Assembly (NCBI RefSeq): GCF_001633165.1
Contig: NZ_CP015418.1
Span: forward strand, 3,472,001 to 3,536,000
DNA from: Rhodovulum sulfidophilum DSM 1374
Lineage (GTDB): Bacteria; Pseudomonadota; Alphaproteobacteria; Rhodobacterales; Rhodobacteraceae
Reading direction: 5' to 3'
Length of the DNA stretch: 64,000 bases
Positions 44,846 to 53,612 of the stretch are shown here, piece by piece (positions within the stretch are counted from its first letter, which is position 1; the number at the start of each line of letters is the position of its first letter). A program made the position numbers and the translations under genes. The notes beneath the pieces are model-generated. The model made no database searches and was not told where the DNA came from. It saw only the letters and a list, made by a program, of their open reading frames with translations.

Positions 44846-45365
44846 ATTTAGGGTCAGGATTCATAACCAGTAGATGACGACCGCTGCGAGGGCGATGGCG
44901 GAGAGGAACACCTTGGGACAGCGGGTCATAGCGTGTCGCCACGCGCCGCCAATCCTTGAACCTGCCGAACATGATCTCGATGCGGTTGCGCCGCTTGTAT
45001 CGGCGCTTGTCGTATTTGACCGGGGTCTTGCGTTGCTTTCTGCCGTGGATGCAGGCGCGTATCCCTTTGTCTTTCAACGCGTCTCTGAACCAGTCGGCGT
45101 CATAGCCGCGATCCCCGAGCAACCAGTCGACCGTTGGCAGGGTGCCGAGCAGTGCCCGCGCGCCGATGTAGTCGTTCACCGGTCCTGCCGTTACGAATAG
45201 GTTGAGCGGCCGTCCCTTGCTGTCGCAGATGGCGTGCAACTTGGTGTTCATGCCGCCTTTGGTGCGACTGATCAGGCGGGCACGCCCCCCTTTTTCGCGG
45301 CCATGCTGGTCGCTGTGCGGTGCGCCTTCAGATAGGTCGCATCGATCATTACGGTCTGTCGATCT
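44846..45365 (-). pseudogene. IS5-family (IS427-like) transposase remnant, copy 2
   Basis: The minus strand reads TVMIDATYLKAHRTATSMAAKK, then after a frame change LISRTKGGMNTKLHAICDSKGRPLNLF, LLGDRGYDADWFRDALKDK and RRNRIEIMFGRFKDWRRVATRYD; a single extra C then shifts the frame before the end. A5G6 (45285-45295) lies at the first frame change, where members of this group can use programmed frameshifting. The N-terminal part is gone. Confidence 0.8.
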
Positions 45366-45680
45366 GGTTCGATCCAGAGATGGAGTGGTACGCGGTCAGG
45401 ACCGGTAGGCACGGCCACCCCGAGACCTTCTCCGACAGCGCCATTCAGACCTGCCTGACGCTGAAGGGTGAGGGGCGTCCCGGAAACGATCCGGGGGATC
45501 GTTTCAGCCCTGAACGGGCGGAGCCCCGGCATGTTCGGCCTACCGCTCCGCCAAACCGTCGGTCTAGTCGCGAGCCGAATCAAGATGGCCGGTCTCGACT
45601 GGTCGGTACCGGACTATTCGACCCTGTACCGCCGTCAGGCGCGGATCGCGGTTCAGATCCCTTATCGATGCTCCGGCCAT
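45350..45680 (+). pseudogene. IS903-type (IS5 family) transposase, N-terminal remnant
   Basis: Plus-strand pieces SIWFDPEMEWYAVRTGRHGH, FSDSAIQTCLTLK and, in another frame, FGLPLRQTVGLVASRIKMAG, DYSTLYRRQARIAVQIPYR match the start of an IS903-group transposase. It is frameshifted and stops before the catalytic region, butted against the AAA+ remnant. Confidence 0.75.
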
Positions 45681-46298
45681 ACCCGGAATCATCGCGATTC
45701 TGTCCGCAACACAGTCAGATCCGAAGAGAATGGCGACGCTCGTGATGCATGCGAGCAGCATCAGAATCGCCCACCTGGAATGACCGACCCGCCCGAGCCG
45801 CGCAGCCACAACTTGCCGAAGACCCGCACCGCGAGGGGCCTCAACCCGGAAGATCTTCATTCGGTCTTTGATCGGATCCGGGACCCGGCTGAGATCGTTG
45901 GCCGTCGCGATCCAGGAAATCCACGAGAGATCGATGCTTCCCTGAAGGAACGGACAAACGAAGTCCCGCGCCATGTCGGACTGCAGAAGCGGCAGGAGCG
46001 CTTCGACCGAATTCCCGCCGACTGTCGCTCCGGCCTTGTCGATCTCATCAAGCACGATGAGCGGATTGGCATGATCGCTGCTGCCAAGAGTCCGGACAGG
46101 GATTCCCGGAGCCGAAGAGCGCCACACGTACTCAGTGCCACTGATATCGAACGCAGAGCTACGGGCATAATCAAGCGCCGCGCCATTCCAGCGCGACAGT
46201 GCGTCCGCGCGACGCAGCGCGCGCGAGAGGATTGTCCAAGGCTGCGCCATTGCATCGCCCCCCGTCGCACCCATCGGCGACAGAATGACAAGCCGCAC
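45672..46298 (-). pseudogene. AAA+ ATPase fragment (Lon-like)
   Basis: The minus strand reads NPLIVLDEIDKAGATVGGNS (Walker B, DEID), EALLPLLQSDMARDFVCPFL, LSWISWIATANDLSRVP (sensor 1, ATAND) and DPIKDRMKIFRVEAP (Arg finger region), the central part of an AAA+ ATPase as in Lon. The Walker A region and both ends are missing; the left end is cut by the IS903 remnant. Confidence 0.65.
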
Positions 46299-46299
46299 G

Positions 46300-46863
46300 G
46301 CATTGGGGGGGGGGCGGGTCCGCCACGATCCGATGCAAGCCGATCTCGCGACCTGCGATGACGGGCGCGCCTCCGGCGCTTGGCAGAACGCGGCCCCAGG
46401 GCAGTATCGTGCCGATCCCGGTCACCAGCGCTTTAGCGGCAGCCATGGCCCAGTCGATGGCTATTCCGACGATCCGCAAGGTCACGACCAGATCCGCCCC
46501 ATCGGGCCAGGCCGCCAGCACATAGTGTTTTGGCAGGCCCTCGCCTTTGGGGCCGCGAAGCTGTTCGCGGCGGAAGACGTCAAGTGCGCAGGGAGGATCC
46601 AATCGCAGGGCCGACCGGCTTCAGCCGCCGGTGAAGCCGCGCGCCACATGGCCCCAAGGAAAGAGCGGCGCAGATGCGCGCCCAACTCCGGCGGGGCATG
46701 GCCAGCCCCGGCCAACCGCAGAGTAACCGTCTGGTCGGCCCAGGCCGCAGCCATGGCGGCTGTATCGCCGTGCCGTTCTGGCACCGCCAGCGCGCCCGCC
46801 AAGCCTGCGTACCGCTCCCCCCGCATGGGGCAGAGCGTGACTGCCGCCGGAGCCGCCGGTCAA
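46300..46863 (-). pseudogene. Frameshifted Cas6/RAMP-like gene
   Basis: Two minus-strand frames join perfectly if one G is restored near 46600: GHAPPELGAHLRRSFLGAMW then PCDW, and DPPCALDVFRREQLRGPKG then LPKHYVLAAWPDGADLVVTL, GIAIDWAMAAAKALVTGIG. A LRRxFLGA start, a Cys-bearing CDWDPPC segment and the GxAxxW...ALxxG ending are what I expect of CRISPR pre-crRNA RAMP proteins of the Cas6 type. Assignment is by pattern only; another RAMP-fold or unrelated protein is possible. Confidence 0.4.
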
Positions 46864-46960
46864 GAGAAAGTACGTCTCATGCGGACCGGTTGCTTCAGTC
46901 TAGCTCTTGCAGCCCCTTTTGTTCAAGCCGAAAAAATGCCACGGTTCTGAAGGCAAAACG

Positions 46961-47002
46961 GACCCGGCCCGATGCCGGGTTTGAATTGCGCCGTTTTTGA
47001 CG
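46961..47002 (+). terminator. Nested hairpin between the RAMP-like and RT-like remnants
   Basis: ACCCGGC / GCCGGGT inside AAACGG / CCGTTT, followed by T5. Works as a terminator on the plus strand. The TTTGAATTGCG after the inner stem looks vaguely like a CRISPR repeat end, but only one copy exists. Confidence 0.45.
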
Positions 47003-47092
47003 CACGATCTGTATTTTATGTTTTGTTCACAGTGAATTGTTGATTTTCTGAACCTGATTGCGCATTTTTCACCCCCAAAGTCGGGTCGGCCC

Positions 47093-47396
47093 ATGCCTTT
47101 ATCGCCGAAATACGATCTTTGGCAAAGCCTGCTTTCACTGCGCCGCCTCGACCGCGCCAGGGAGAAAGTGCGCGCGAATGCAGGGGCCGCGGGCGGCGAC
47201 GGGGGCACTGTCACGGCGTTTCAGGTCGGGGCCGGCCCGCGCCGAAGCGCTGTGCCAGCGACTGGCGGCTCATCTGGGCGAGGGCGACAGCCTGCGGCTT
47301 TACGTCATCGGACATGACGGCGAGCAGCGCAACCGCGCCTTCGGCGCCCCCTTCGAAAGCGATGAAGGGAGCGCGTGCACTCCCGCAATTGCTTGA
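47093..47396 (+). pseudogene. Reverse-transcriptase start joined to a Cas2-like tail
   Basis: From ATG 47093 the frame reads MPLSPKYDLWQSLLSLRRLD, KVRANAGAAGGDGGTVTAF; the VxANxGAxGxDGxTVxxF element is the first RT motif (RT0/RT1) of group-II-intron-like and CRISPR-associated reverse transcriptases. After about 47220 another frame continues FRSGPARAEALCQRLAAHL, GEGDSLRLYVIGHDGEQRN, AFGAPFESDEG, which resembles the C-terminal half of a Cas2 protein. A deletion between an RT(-Cas1) gene and cas2 would give this. Inferred, not proven. Confidence 0.35.
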
Positions 47397-47590
47397 TAAA
47401 ACCATATCTTTATCCTATGATTCCTCGGTGTACCACATTTTGCACCTCTTCATTTGTGGCCTAAAACTCCTTGAGAGGGTACGGCACGCTTGCAACACAG
47501 CTGCAAATCTAAGCTGCGCCACTAGCCTCTGCCCCAAAAGCATGTAGCTATTCGGGAAATAATATAAAGCCAGTAGTGTAAGGGCAAGAT
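47397..47590 (+). other. AT-rich upstream region of the PD-ExK gene
   Basis: About 190 bases, clearly less GC-rich than the rest of the window; no gene seen. Contains AAGGG six bases before the next ATG. Confidence 0.35.
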
Positions 47591-48766
47591 ATGCGGCGAA
47601 ATCTGAGGGTGAGGGTTGACGACAATACGTGGCCTCGGAACGTCGCGCCCCCAAACATCAAAGCTCTATCAGGCCTCCGCCAGGTTGATCTGATCGAATT
47701 TCTATTGATGATTGGCTACTGTACAGTTCCCGCGCATGCTGCACGTCACTCGATCAACTCGCTTTGGGCCTGGGTCCGATACTTCGGCGCAATATCTCAG
47801 GATCAAGACTTAAGGCTCGGCGCCGATTTTTCGGAACTAGACCCCCATCAAAAAACTATTTTGTCGGATGATTTTGGTATGGGGATTTCATTACAACTCC
47901 TTGCATCGGCGCTCGATCTTACCGAATTTTGTGATGGGAAGTATTTCATTGACCGTGTCGCGCCCCGAGTGCGTTGCCATGTTGCGGCAACTGGAGCAAA
48001 ACGAGGGCCGCGAAAATCACCTGATTTCGTCGCAATCGATAGTTCCGGGCGATACCATGTGATTGAATGCAAAGGCACGCAGTCTGGCCTCGCATATGCA
48101 GAGAGGCAACTTGCTGACGCCTACCCGCAGAAAGAGGCTATATCTTTTGACGCCTCAATAACGGGTGAATCATTGGCAACCGGTTTTTCCATAAGCGCGG
48201 AAAGCAATACTCATTCCAGCACGTTCATAATAACAGATCCGGAACCCAAGGCTCCGCAGTTGAGAATTGACGACGATGAAGAAAAGATCGCTCATGATGC
48301 AATTGCTAGAGGGAAAATATCCAGAATACTGACGCTCGCCGGTGCTAACAGCCTCGCGCGAATAGTAGCTGCTCCGTACGGCGATAGGCCGAGTGCAACG
48401 CCGGACGTGATAATTTCCAAACGGCAGATGGAACGTGAAAGGCAGCTCAGGGAGCAAGTTGACGAGGAGCAGTCTATGCTGACGCCTTCGCCAGAAGGGT
48501 ATGGCCGTATGGCAAATATTGATTTACCTTTCCCCATCATTACCGAAAAGGGTAGATTCACTAAAGTCAAGATATCTTCGACTATTCAGAAGGATGCATT
48601 CGACGAGTGGTTTGAGATATCAAAGAGCGATGCGCCGAGAAGTGACGAACTTACCGGTGCGCTGTCTGCCGCAGCCAAGGGTAAAATCATCTCCGAATCT
48701 GATGGGACGTCGGGGGAGTTGAGGGATGGGCAGCTCTTCAGTTCGCATCTGGAGCTAGTAAAGTAA
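47591..48766 (+). CDS. Orphan PD-(D/E)xK nuclease-like protein
   Basis: 391 residues. The nuclease core is SPDFVAIDSSGRYHVIECKG (PD...ECK) at about residues 139-158: Asp, then Glu-x-Lys in a beta strand, as in restriction and Holliday-type endonucleases. The N-terminal ~120 residues are helical (LRQVDLIEFLLMIGYCTVP); the C terminus has KGRFTKVKISSTIQKDAFDEWFEI and a disordered Ser/Asp-rich end. Codon use and GC are much lower than in the neighbours, so it was acquired recently. It has no methylase beside it. Possibly an anti-phage nuclease, perhaps once paired with the lost helicase downstream. Confidence 0.65.
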   Translation: MRRNLRVRVDDNTWPRNVAPPNIKALSGLRQVDLIEFLLMIGYCTVPAHAARHSINSLWAWVRYFGAISQDQDLRLGADFSELDPHQKTILSDDFGMGISLQLLASALDLTEFCDGKYFIDRVAPRVRCHVAATGAKRGPRKSPDFVAIDSSGRYHVIECKGTQSGLAYAERQLADAYPQKEAISFDASITGESLATGFSISAESNTHSSTFIITDPEPKAPQLRIDDDEEKIAHDAIARGKISRILTLAGANSLARIVAAPYGDRPSATPDVIISKRQMERERQLREQVDEEQSMLTPSPEGYGRMANIDLPFPIITEKGRFTKVKISSTIQKDAFDEWFEISKSDAPRSDELTGALSAAAKGKIISESDGTSGELRDGQLFSSHLELVK

Positions 48767-48898
48767 TCTAAAAATACGCGATGGAAGCGCAGAAGTAGAA
48801 ACGGATTTGATCTAAGGCGGAAAAATCAAGTAAATCTTGAGAACCGCTATGGAATTCCACGACTAAACCATGAGTTTGATTCCTCCAAGAAGAAAGCT
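48767..48898. other. AT-rich tail of the nuclease segment
   Basis: About 130 bases, no gene; composition matches the PD-ExK gene, so both came together. Confidence 0.3.
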
Positions 48899-49005
48899 GC
48901 TGACGTGCTCCCCTGAACAGTCCGCGGTTTGAGGTTAGCCTGTTCTCCAAACGAGGAGACAGACGATGCGGAAAAGCCGTTTCAGCGAAGAGCAGATCAT
49001 TGGCA
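48899..49005 (+). mobile_element. IS3-family (IS407-like) left-end remnant
   Basis: TGACGTGCTCCCCTGA (terminal repeat type) followed by ACGAGGAGACAGACG and ATG 48966 reading MRKSRFSEEQIIGI, the start of an IS407-type OrfA. The frame breaks after 14 codons into the helicase remnant, so only the left end survives. Confidence 0.75.
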
Positions 49006-49039
49006 TTCCTTCCTGCAGGGCACTCGCGCGCTGCTTCAA

Positions 49040-49260
49040 GTATCAAAAAGCGCCTGCAGAAGTGATAGGCGAGCCGGTCTTTGAAATTAATGATGTTGTC
49101 TTCAACGGTCATGATCTCACAGTGATTGGTACCGCCGTTCGCCGGTCCTCTGAGGCCTCGGCCAACCATCTGCATGTAGAGTAACCGGCCTTGTCGCGCA
49201 ATCGAAGGATCTTGCGTAGCCAAGCTGCTTTCGAGGCAGGATATTGCGATGATTGGCGAG
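49040..49260 (-). pseudogene. Superfamily 2 helicase C-terminal fragment
   Basis: The minus strand reads QGRLLYMQMVGRGLRGPANG, GTNHCEIMTVEDNIINFKDR: motif VI (QMVGRGLRGP, arginine fingers) of a DEAD/DEAH helicase of the kind found in restriction and defence systems. The upstream motifs are lost and the fragment is disrupted by the IS3 end. Confidence 0.6.
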
Positions 49261-49368
49261 CAAGAAGTCCTTCGTACAAGCCGCTGCAGACTCTGATTTC
49301 TTCGATTATGTAAAAACGCCGACCTGGAACCATCCTGCGGGAGATGACCTCGAAACGAGAGGCCTCCG

Positions 49369-50181
49369 CTAAAGGCTGCCATTGATGGCCCGGGCGGCCT
49401 CTGCCGCCACCGGTGCGGCATGGCGCACGAATGCATCGCGCGTCCACTCCGAAAGCGACCCGGCGACGTGGATCGCGCCGAGCGGCACCCCGTCGCGGCC
49501 CGCGACGGCGACCCCTATGGCAACCTCGCCCTGAACGAATTCGTCCACCACGACCGCATAGCCGTCGGATCGGGCCTGGGCGATCAACGCAAGGATGCCT
49601 TCGGGATCGTTGACGGTCTTAGAGGTGAACTTGTGCAGCTGCGAGCGCATCACGACCGCGCGGGCGGCGTCATCGGACAAGGCCGACAGCACCGCCCTGC
49701 CCCCGGCGGTACAAAATGTCGGCACGCTGTGGCCCACGAGGGTCGCATAGAACGTCTCGCGCTTGCTCTGCATGCGCAGCGCATAGACCAGACGGGTTTC
49801 GTCATAGAGGCTGAAATCGACGCGCTCGCGCACGGTCTTGCGCAATTCCAGCAAGACCGGCGTCGCCTTCTGCACCACCGGATCAAGCCGAAGCAGGTCG
49901 AGCGTGTGATCGAGAAGCCGGACCCCCGGCAGATAACCGCGGTCGTCGAGGCTGCGCCGCATGTAGCCCAGCCTGACAAGCGTATGCACCATCCGCTGGA
50001 CCGCCGAGCGATCGAGCTCTGCCCGGGTCGCGATCTCGGACAGGCTGAGAGGCCCGCTGGCATGGTGAAAGGCGCTCAGGACGCGCATCGTCCTGCCGAC
50101 CGCGCGCAGGAAGAGCTTGTCTTCCTCTGCCGCCTGAAAATCAGTCATTTGCGCCGGTTCGGCGCGAAGAATGCTCGCCAT
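49369..50181 (-). CDS. IclR-family transcriptional regulator
   Basis: 270 residues. Winged helix (RTMRVLSAFHHASGPLSLSEIATRAELDRSAVQRMVHTLVRLGYM) followed by the IclR effector domain (VRERVDFSLYDETRLVYALR, TFCTAGGRAVLSALSDDAAR, GYAVVVDEFVQGEVAIGVAVAGRDG, GAIHVAG). Divergent from the peptide operon at 50314 with two inverted repeats between, so it most likely controls that operon in response to one of its substrates. The start is uncertain: GTG 50190, ATG 50181 or ATG 50148 are in frame. Confidence 0.9.
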   Translation of the reverse strand: MASILRAEPAQMTDFQAAEEDKLFLRAVGRTMRVLSAFHHASGPLSLSEIATRAELDRSAVQRMVHTLVRLGYMRRSLDDRGYLPGVRLLDHTLDLLRLDPVVQKATPVLLELRKTVRERVDFSLYDETRLVYALRMQSKRETFYATLVGHSVPTFCTAGGRAVLSALSDDAARAVVMRSQLHKFTSKTVNDPEGILALIAQARSDGYAVVVDEFVQGEVAIGVAVAGRDGVPLGAIHVAGSLSEWTRDAFVRHAAPVAAEAARAINGSL

Positions 50182-50224
50182 TGAAATCACCGGCTTGACG
50201 AATCCAAAAACGGGCCACTAGGCT

Positions 50225-50258
50225 CGCTACACAATACTAGCGTATCGATAGACGATAC
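50225..50258. promoter_or_regulatory. Tandem inverted repeats, likely IclR operator
   Basis: CGCTA-N8-TAGCG (50225-50242) directly followed by GTATCG-N5-CGATAC (50242-50258), 56 bases before the plus-strand operon start and about 44 after the IclR start. Confidence 0.6.
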
Positions 50259-50313
50259 ACAAGCCAAGGTCGGCGACAAGACCGGCGAGGCCTGCCAACA
50301 GCGGAGAGACAAG

Positions 50314-51873
50314 ATGCGGGTTGCCCTGGCCGGCTTTCTTCACGAGACGAATACCTTCGCGCCGAGCCCGGCGGATATTGCCGCCTTTCGGCAGGGGGGA
50401 GGATATATCCCCATGTCCAGGGGCGCCGAGATGGCGGAGGCTGCGCGTGGCGTGAATCTCGGGATATCGGGGGCGCTTGCCGTCGCCGCAGAGCTCGGCT
50501 GGGACGCGGTGCCCATCCTCTGGACGGGCGCAATCCCCTCGGCGCATGTCACGCGCGAGGCCTTCGAGATCATCGCCGATGAGATCATTGCGGGCATCGC
50601 CGGGGCGGGCACGCTCGATGGCGTATTTCTCGACCTGCACGGCGCGATGGTGGCCGAGCATCTGGACGACGGCGAAGCCGAGATCGCGCGCCGGGTGCGC
50701 GACCTGGTCGGGCCGGATGTGCCGGTCGTCGCGGCTCTCGACCTGCATGGCAATATCTCTGTGCCCTTCGTGGAAAGCCTCGATGCCTGCGTCGGCTTTC
50801 GCACCTATCCGCATGTGGACATGGCGGCGACCGGGGCGGCGGCGGCGCGCCTGCTCGACCGGATCGTCCGAACCGGCACGCGGCCCGCAAAGGCGTTCCG
50901 GCAGATGTCCTACCTGGTTCCGATCCCGTTCCAGACGACGATGATGGCGCCCGCCGATGCGCTTTATGCCGGGCTTGACGCGGAGGACGCCGCGGGCGCC
51001 TGGTCGGTCTCGCTGTTCATGGGCTTTCCGGCGGCCGACATCCCCGATTGCGGTCCCAGCGCAGTTGCCTATGCCGCGACCCAGGCCGAGGCCGACCGGG
51101 CCGCAGACCGTATCGCAGCCGCCTATGAGGCGGCCGAGACGCGCTTCGACAACCGCACGTTCCAGCCCGGGGCGGCCGTCGCCGAGGCGGTGCGGCTGGC
51201 GGCGCAGGCGACAGGGCCGGTGGTGATCGCCGACACCCAGGACAACCCGGGGGCCGGGGGCGTGTCCGCGACCACCGGGCTCCTGCAGGCGCTGATCGCG
51301 GCGGACGCGCAGAACGCGGCCATCGGGCTGATGGCGGACCCGGCTGCCGCGGCGGCGGCCCATGCGGCAGGCATCGGCGCGACGGCGCGGTTTCGGATCG
51401 GGGGCCATCCCGGGCTGCCCGACGACCGGCCGGTCGAGGTCGAGGCCGTGGTCGAAACGCTTTCCGACGGGGCCCTTCAGGCCACCGGCCCCTATTACGG
51501 CGGCACCCGGCTGGACCTGGGGCCCTCGGCCTGCCTGCGCATCGGCGGCGTGCGTGTCGCGGTGACAAGCCATATCGCACAGATGGCGGATCGCGAGATG
51601 TTCCGCTTCGTCGGGATCGTGCCCGAGGAGCAATCGGTCCTTGTGGTCAAGAGCTCGACCCATTTCCGGGCCGACTTCGCGCCCATCGCCGCAGAAATCC
51701 TTGTGGCCTGCGCACCGGGCCCGATGCCCTTCAACCCAGCCGATCTGCCCTTTACGCGACTGCGAAAGGGACTGAGACTTTCTCCCAACGGCCCCGCCTT
51801 CGACCCGGCGGGCGCCGGCGCGGGGGCGGCGCAAGGCCACGCAGAACCGGCCACCGCCATCGCCCGTCCATAA
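50314..51873 (+). CDS. M81-family (MlrC-like) metallopeptidase
   Basis: 519 residues. Begins MRVALAGFLHETNTFAPSP, with DGVFLDLHGAMVAEH, VAALDLHGNIS, RTYPHVDMAATG and VIADTQDNPGAGG, the signature of M81/DUF1485 proteins related to microcystinase MlrC; His and Asp of LHG and DLHGN are probable zinc ligands. In this family the substrates are short, modified peptides. First gene of the operon; no signal peptide. Confidence 0.85.
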   Translation: MRVALAGFLHETNTFAPSPADIAAFRQGGGYIPMSRGAEMAEAARGVNLGISGALAVAAELGWDAVPILWTGAIPSAHVTREAFEIIADEIIAGIAGAGTLDGVFLDLHGAMVAEHLDDGEAEIARRVRDLVGPDVPVVAALDLHGNISVPFVESLDACVGFRTYPHVDMAATGAAAARLLDRIVRTGTRPAKAFRQMSYLVPIPFQTTMMAPADALYAGLDAEDAAGAWSVSLFMGFPAADIPDCGPSAVAYAATQAEADRAADRIAAAYEAAETRFDNRTFQPGAAVAEAVRLAAQATGPVVIADTQDNPGAGGVSATTGLLQALIAADAQNAAIGLMADPAAAAAAHAAGIGATARFRIGGHPGLPDDRPVEVEAVVETLSDGALQATGPYYGGTRLDLGPSACLRIGGVRVAVTSHIAQMADREMFRFVGIVPEEQSVLVVKSSTHFRADFAPIAAEILVACAPGPMPFNPADLPFTRLRKGLRLSPNGPAFDPAGAGAGAAQGHAEPATAIARP

Positions 51874-51898
51874 CGCGAAGACCAACAGAGAGGATCCC

Positions 51899-53500
51899 AT
51901 GCCGACCTTGAGACCCAATATCCGCGGAACGCGCCGCCTTGCGGCCGCGCTTCTGGCCGGGGGGGCGCTGCTGGCCCCCGCGGCCTCCTTCGCCGACACC
52001 ACGATCACCGCCGTCATGCATTCGTCGCTGCGTGTGCTCGACCCGGTGATCACCACCGCGCATATCACCCGCGACCACGCCTACATGATCTATGACGTGC
52101 TGACCGCGGTGGACGAGAACTTCCAGCCGCAGCCGCAGATGGCCGACTGGACCGTGTCGGACGACAAGCTGACCTACACCTTCACGCTGCGCGACGGGCT
52201 GAAATTCCATGATGGCGCCCCCGTCACCGCCACGGATGTCGTTGCCTCGCTGGAACGCTGGGGCAAGCGCGATTCCGGCGGCCAGATGATCTTCGACGTG
52301 ACCGCCAGCCTGACGGCCGCCGATGACAAGACCGTCGTCTGGACGCTTGCCTCGCCCTTCCCGCCGCTTCTGAACGTCATCTCCAAGCAATCGGCGCTGC
52401 CGCCCTTCATCATGCCGGCGCGCATCGCCGCCACCTCGCCCGACGAGACGATCACCGAATATGTCGGCTCGGGGCCTTTCGTCTTCAACACCGACGCCTA
52501 CGAGCCCGGCGTCTCGGCCACCTATGACAAGTTCGAGGATTACGTGCCGCGCGACGAGCCGCCCTCGTGGATGGCGGGCGGCAAGGTCGTCAACGTGGAT
52601 CACGTGGTCTGGACGACGATGCCCGACAACCTGACTGCCATCAACGCGCTGGCCAATGGCGAGATCGACTATATCGAGCAGATCCAGGTCGACCTCAAGC
52701 CGATCCTCGACGCCTCGCCCGATGTCACCGTCGAGATGCGCGACCCGCTGGGCTATGTGACCATCGGCCGTCCGAACTTCCTGTATCCTCCCTTCGACAA
52801 CAAGAAGGTGCGCCAGGCCGCGCTGCTGGCGCTGAGCCAGGAGGACGTGCTGGCCACGATGATGGGCTCGCCGGAATATTACACGATCTGCGGCGCGATC
52901 TTCGGCTGCGGCACCCCGCTGGCCGACGAGACCGGAAGCGAGCCGATCACCTCGGGCGCCCATCCCGATGAGGCCCGCGCGCTGCTGGAAGAGGCGGGCT
53001 ATGACGGCACGCCGGTCGTCCTGATGCAGCCCACCGACGTGGTCAGCCTGACCAACCAGCCGGTCGTGGCGGCCCAGGCGCTGCGCAATGCGGGCTTCAA
53101 CGTGGACATGCAGGCGATGGACTGGCAATCCGTGGTCCAGCGCCGCGCCCAGCAGAGCCCGCCGGATGAAGGCGGCTGGAACCTGTTCTTCACCAACTGG
53201 ATGATCCCCGAGATCTCGGACCCGCTGATCAATGTCATGGTCAATGGCCGCGGCGACGATGCCTGGTTCGGCTGGCCCGACGATCCCGAGATCGAGGCCC
53301 TGCGCAGCGACTTTGCCCAGGCGCCCGACGATGCCGCGCGCAAGGCCGCGGCCTCGAAGATCCAGGCCCATGTCATGGACAACGTCAACTACATCCACCT
53401 TGGGGAATACGCCATGCCCCAGGCCCGCCGCGATGTGATCGACAACATGATCCAGTCGCCGGTGCCGGTGTTCTGGAACATCACCAAGGACGGCGAGTAA
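51899..53500 (+). CDS. Peptide ABC transporter, substrate-binding protein (family 5)
   Basis: 533 residues, signal peptide (RRLAAALLAGGALLAPAASFADT). SBP_bac_5 motifs: VMHSSLRVLDPVITTAHITR, YTFTLRDGLKFHDGAPVTATDVVASLERW and LLALSQEDVLATMMG. Binds oligopeptides or related compounds in the periplasm. A hairpin immediately follows the stop and may keep its level above that of the permeases. Confidence 0.92.
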   Translation: MPTLRPNIRGTRRLAAALLAGGALLAPAASFADTTITAVMHSSLRVLDPVITTAHITRDHAYMIYDVLTAVDENFQPQPQMADWTVSDDKLTYTFTLRDGLKFHDGAPVTATDVVASLERWGKRDSGGQMIFDVTASLTAADDKTVVWTLASPFPPLLNVISKQSALPPFIMPARIAATSPDETITEYVGSGPFVFNTDAYEPGVSATYDKFEDYVPRDEPPSWMAGGKVVNVDHVVWTTMPDNLTAINALANGEIDYIEQIQVDLKPILDASPDVTVEMRDPLGYVTIGRPNFLYPPFDNKKVRQAALLALSQEDVLATMMGSPEYYTICGAIFGCGTPLADETGSEPITSGAHPDEARALLEEAGYDGTPVVLMQPTDVVSLTNQPVVAAQALRNAGFNVDMQAMDWQSVVQRRAQQSPPDEGGWNLFFTNWMIPEISDPLINVMVNGRGDDAWFGWPDDPEIEALRSDFAQAPDDAARKAAASKIQAHVMDNVNYIHLGEYAMPQARRDVIDNMIQSPVPVFWNITKDGE

Positions 53501-53508
53501 TCCCGATG

Positions 53509-53533
53509 CCGGGGGCGCGCGCCGCGCCTCCGG
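53509..53533 (+). other. Intra-operon hairpin after the binding-protein gene
   Basis: Eleven-base stem CCGGGGGCGCG / CGCGCCTCCGG with one G-U and a three-base loop, eight bases after the stop. No T run, so an mRNA stabiliser or attenuator rather than a full terminator. Confidence 0.55.
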
Positions 53534-53612
53534 TCCCCCTTCCCGCCACGCGCCTTCTCCTGCGCGCCTTCCGCGCCGGAGCCGGCCCAACCTCCCGCTA
53601 GGAGCGCTGGCC

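Noticed and set aside
46961..47002. Possible single CRISPR repeat
   Set aside because: Only one copy in the window, the hairpin is followed by T5 and works as a terminator; no second repeat or spacer structure.
47093..47222. Group II intron
   Set aside because: Only the first RT motif is present; no maturase domain or intron RNA structure was visible.
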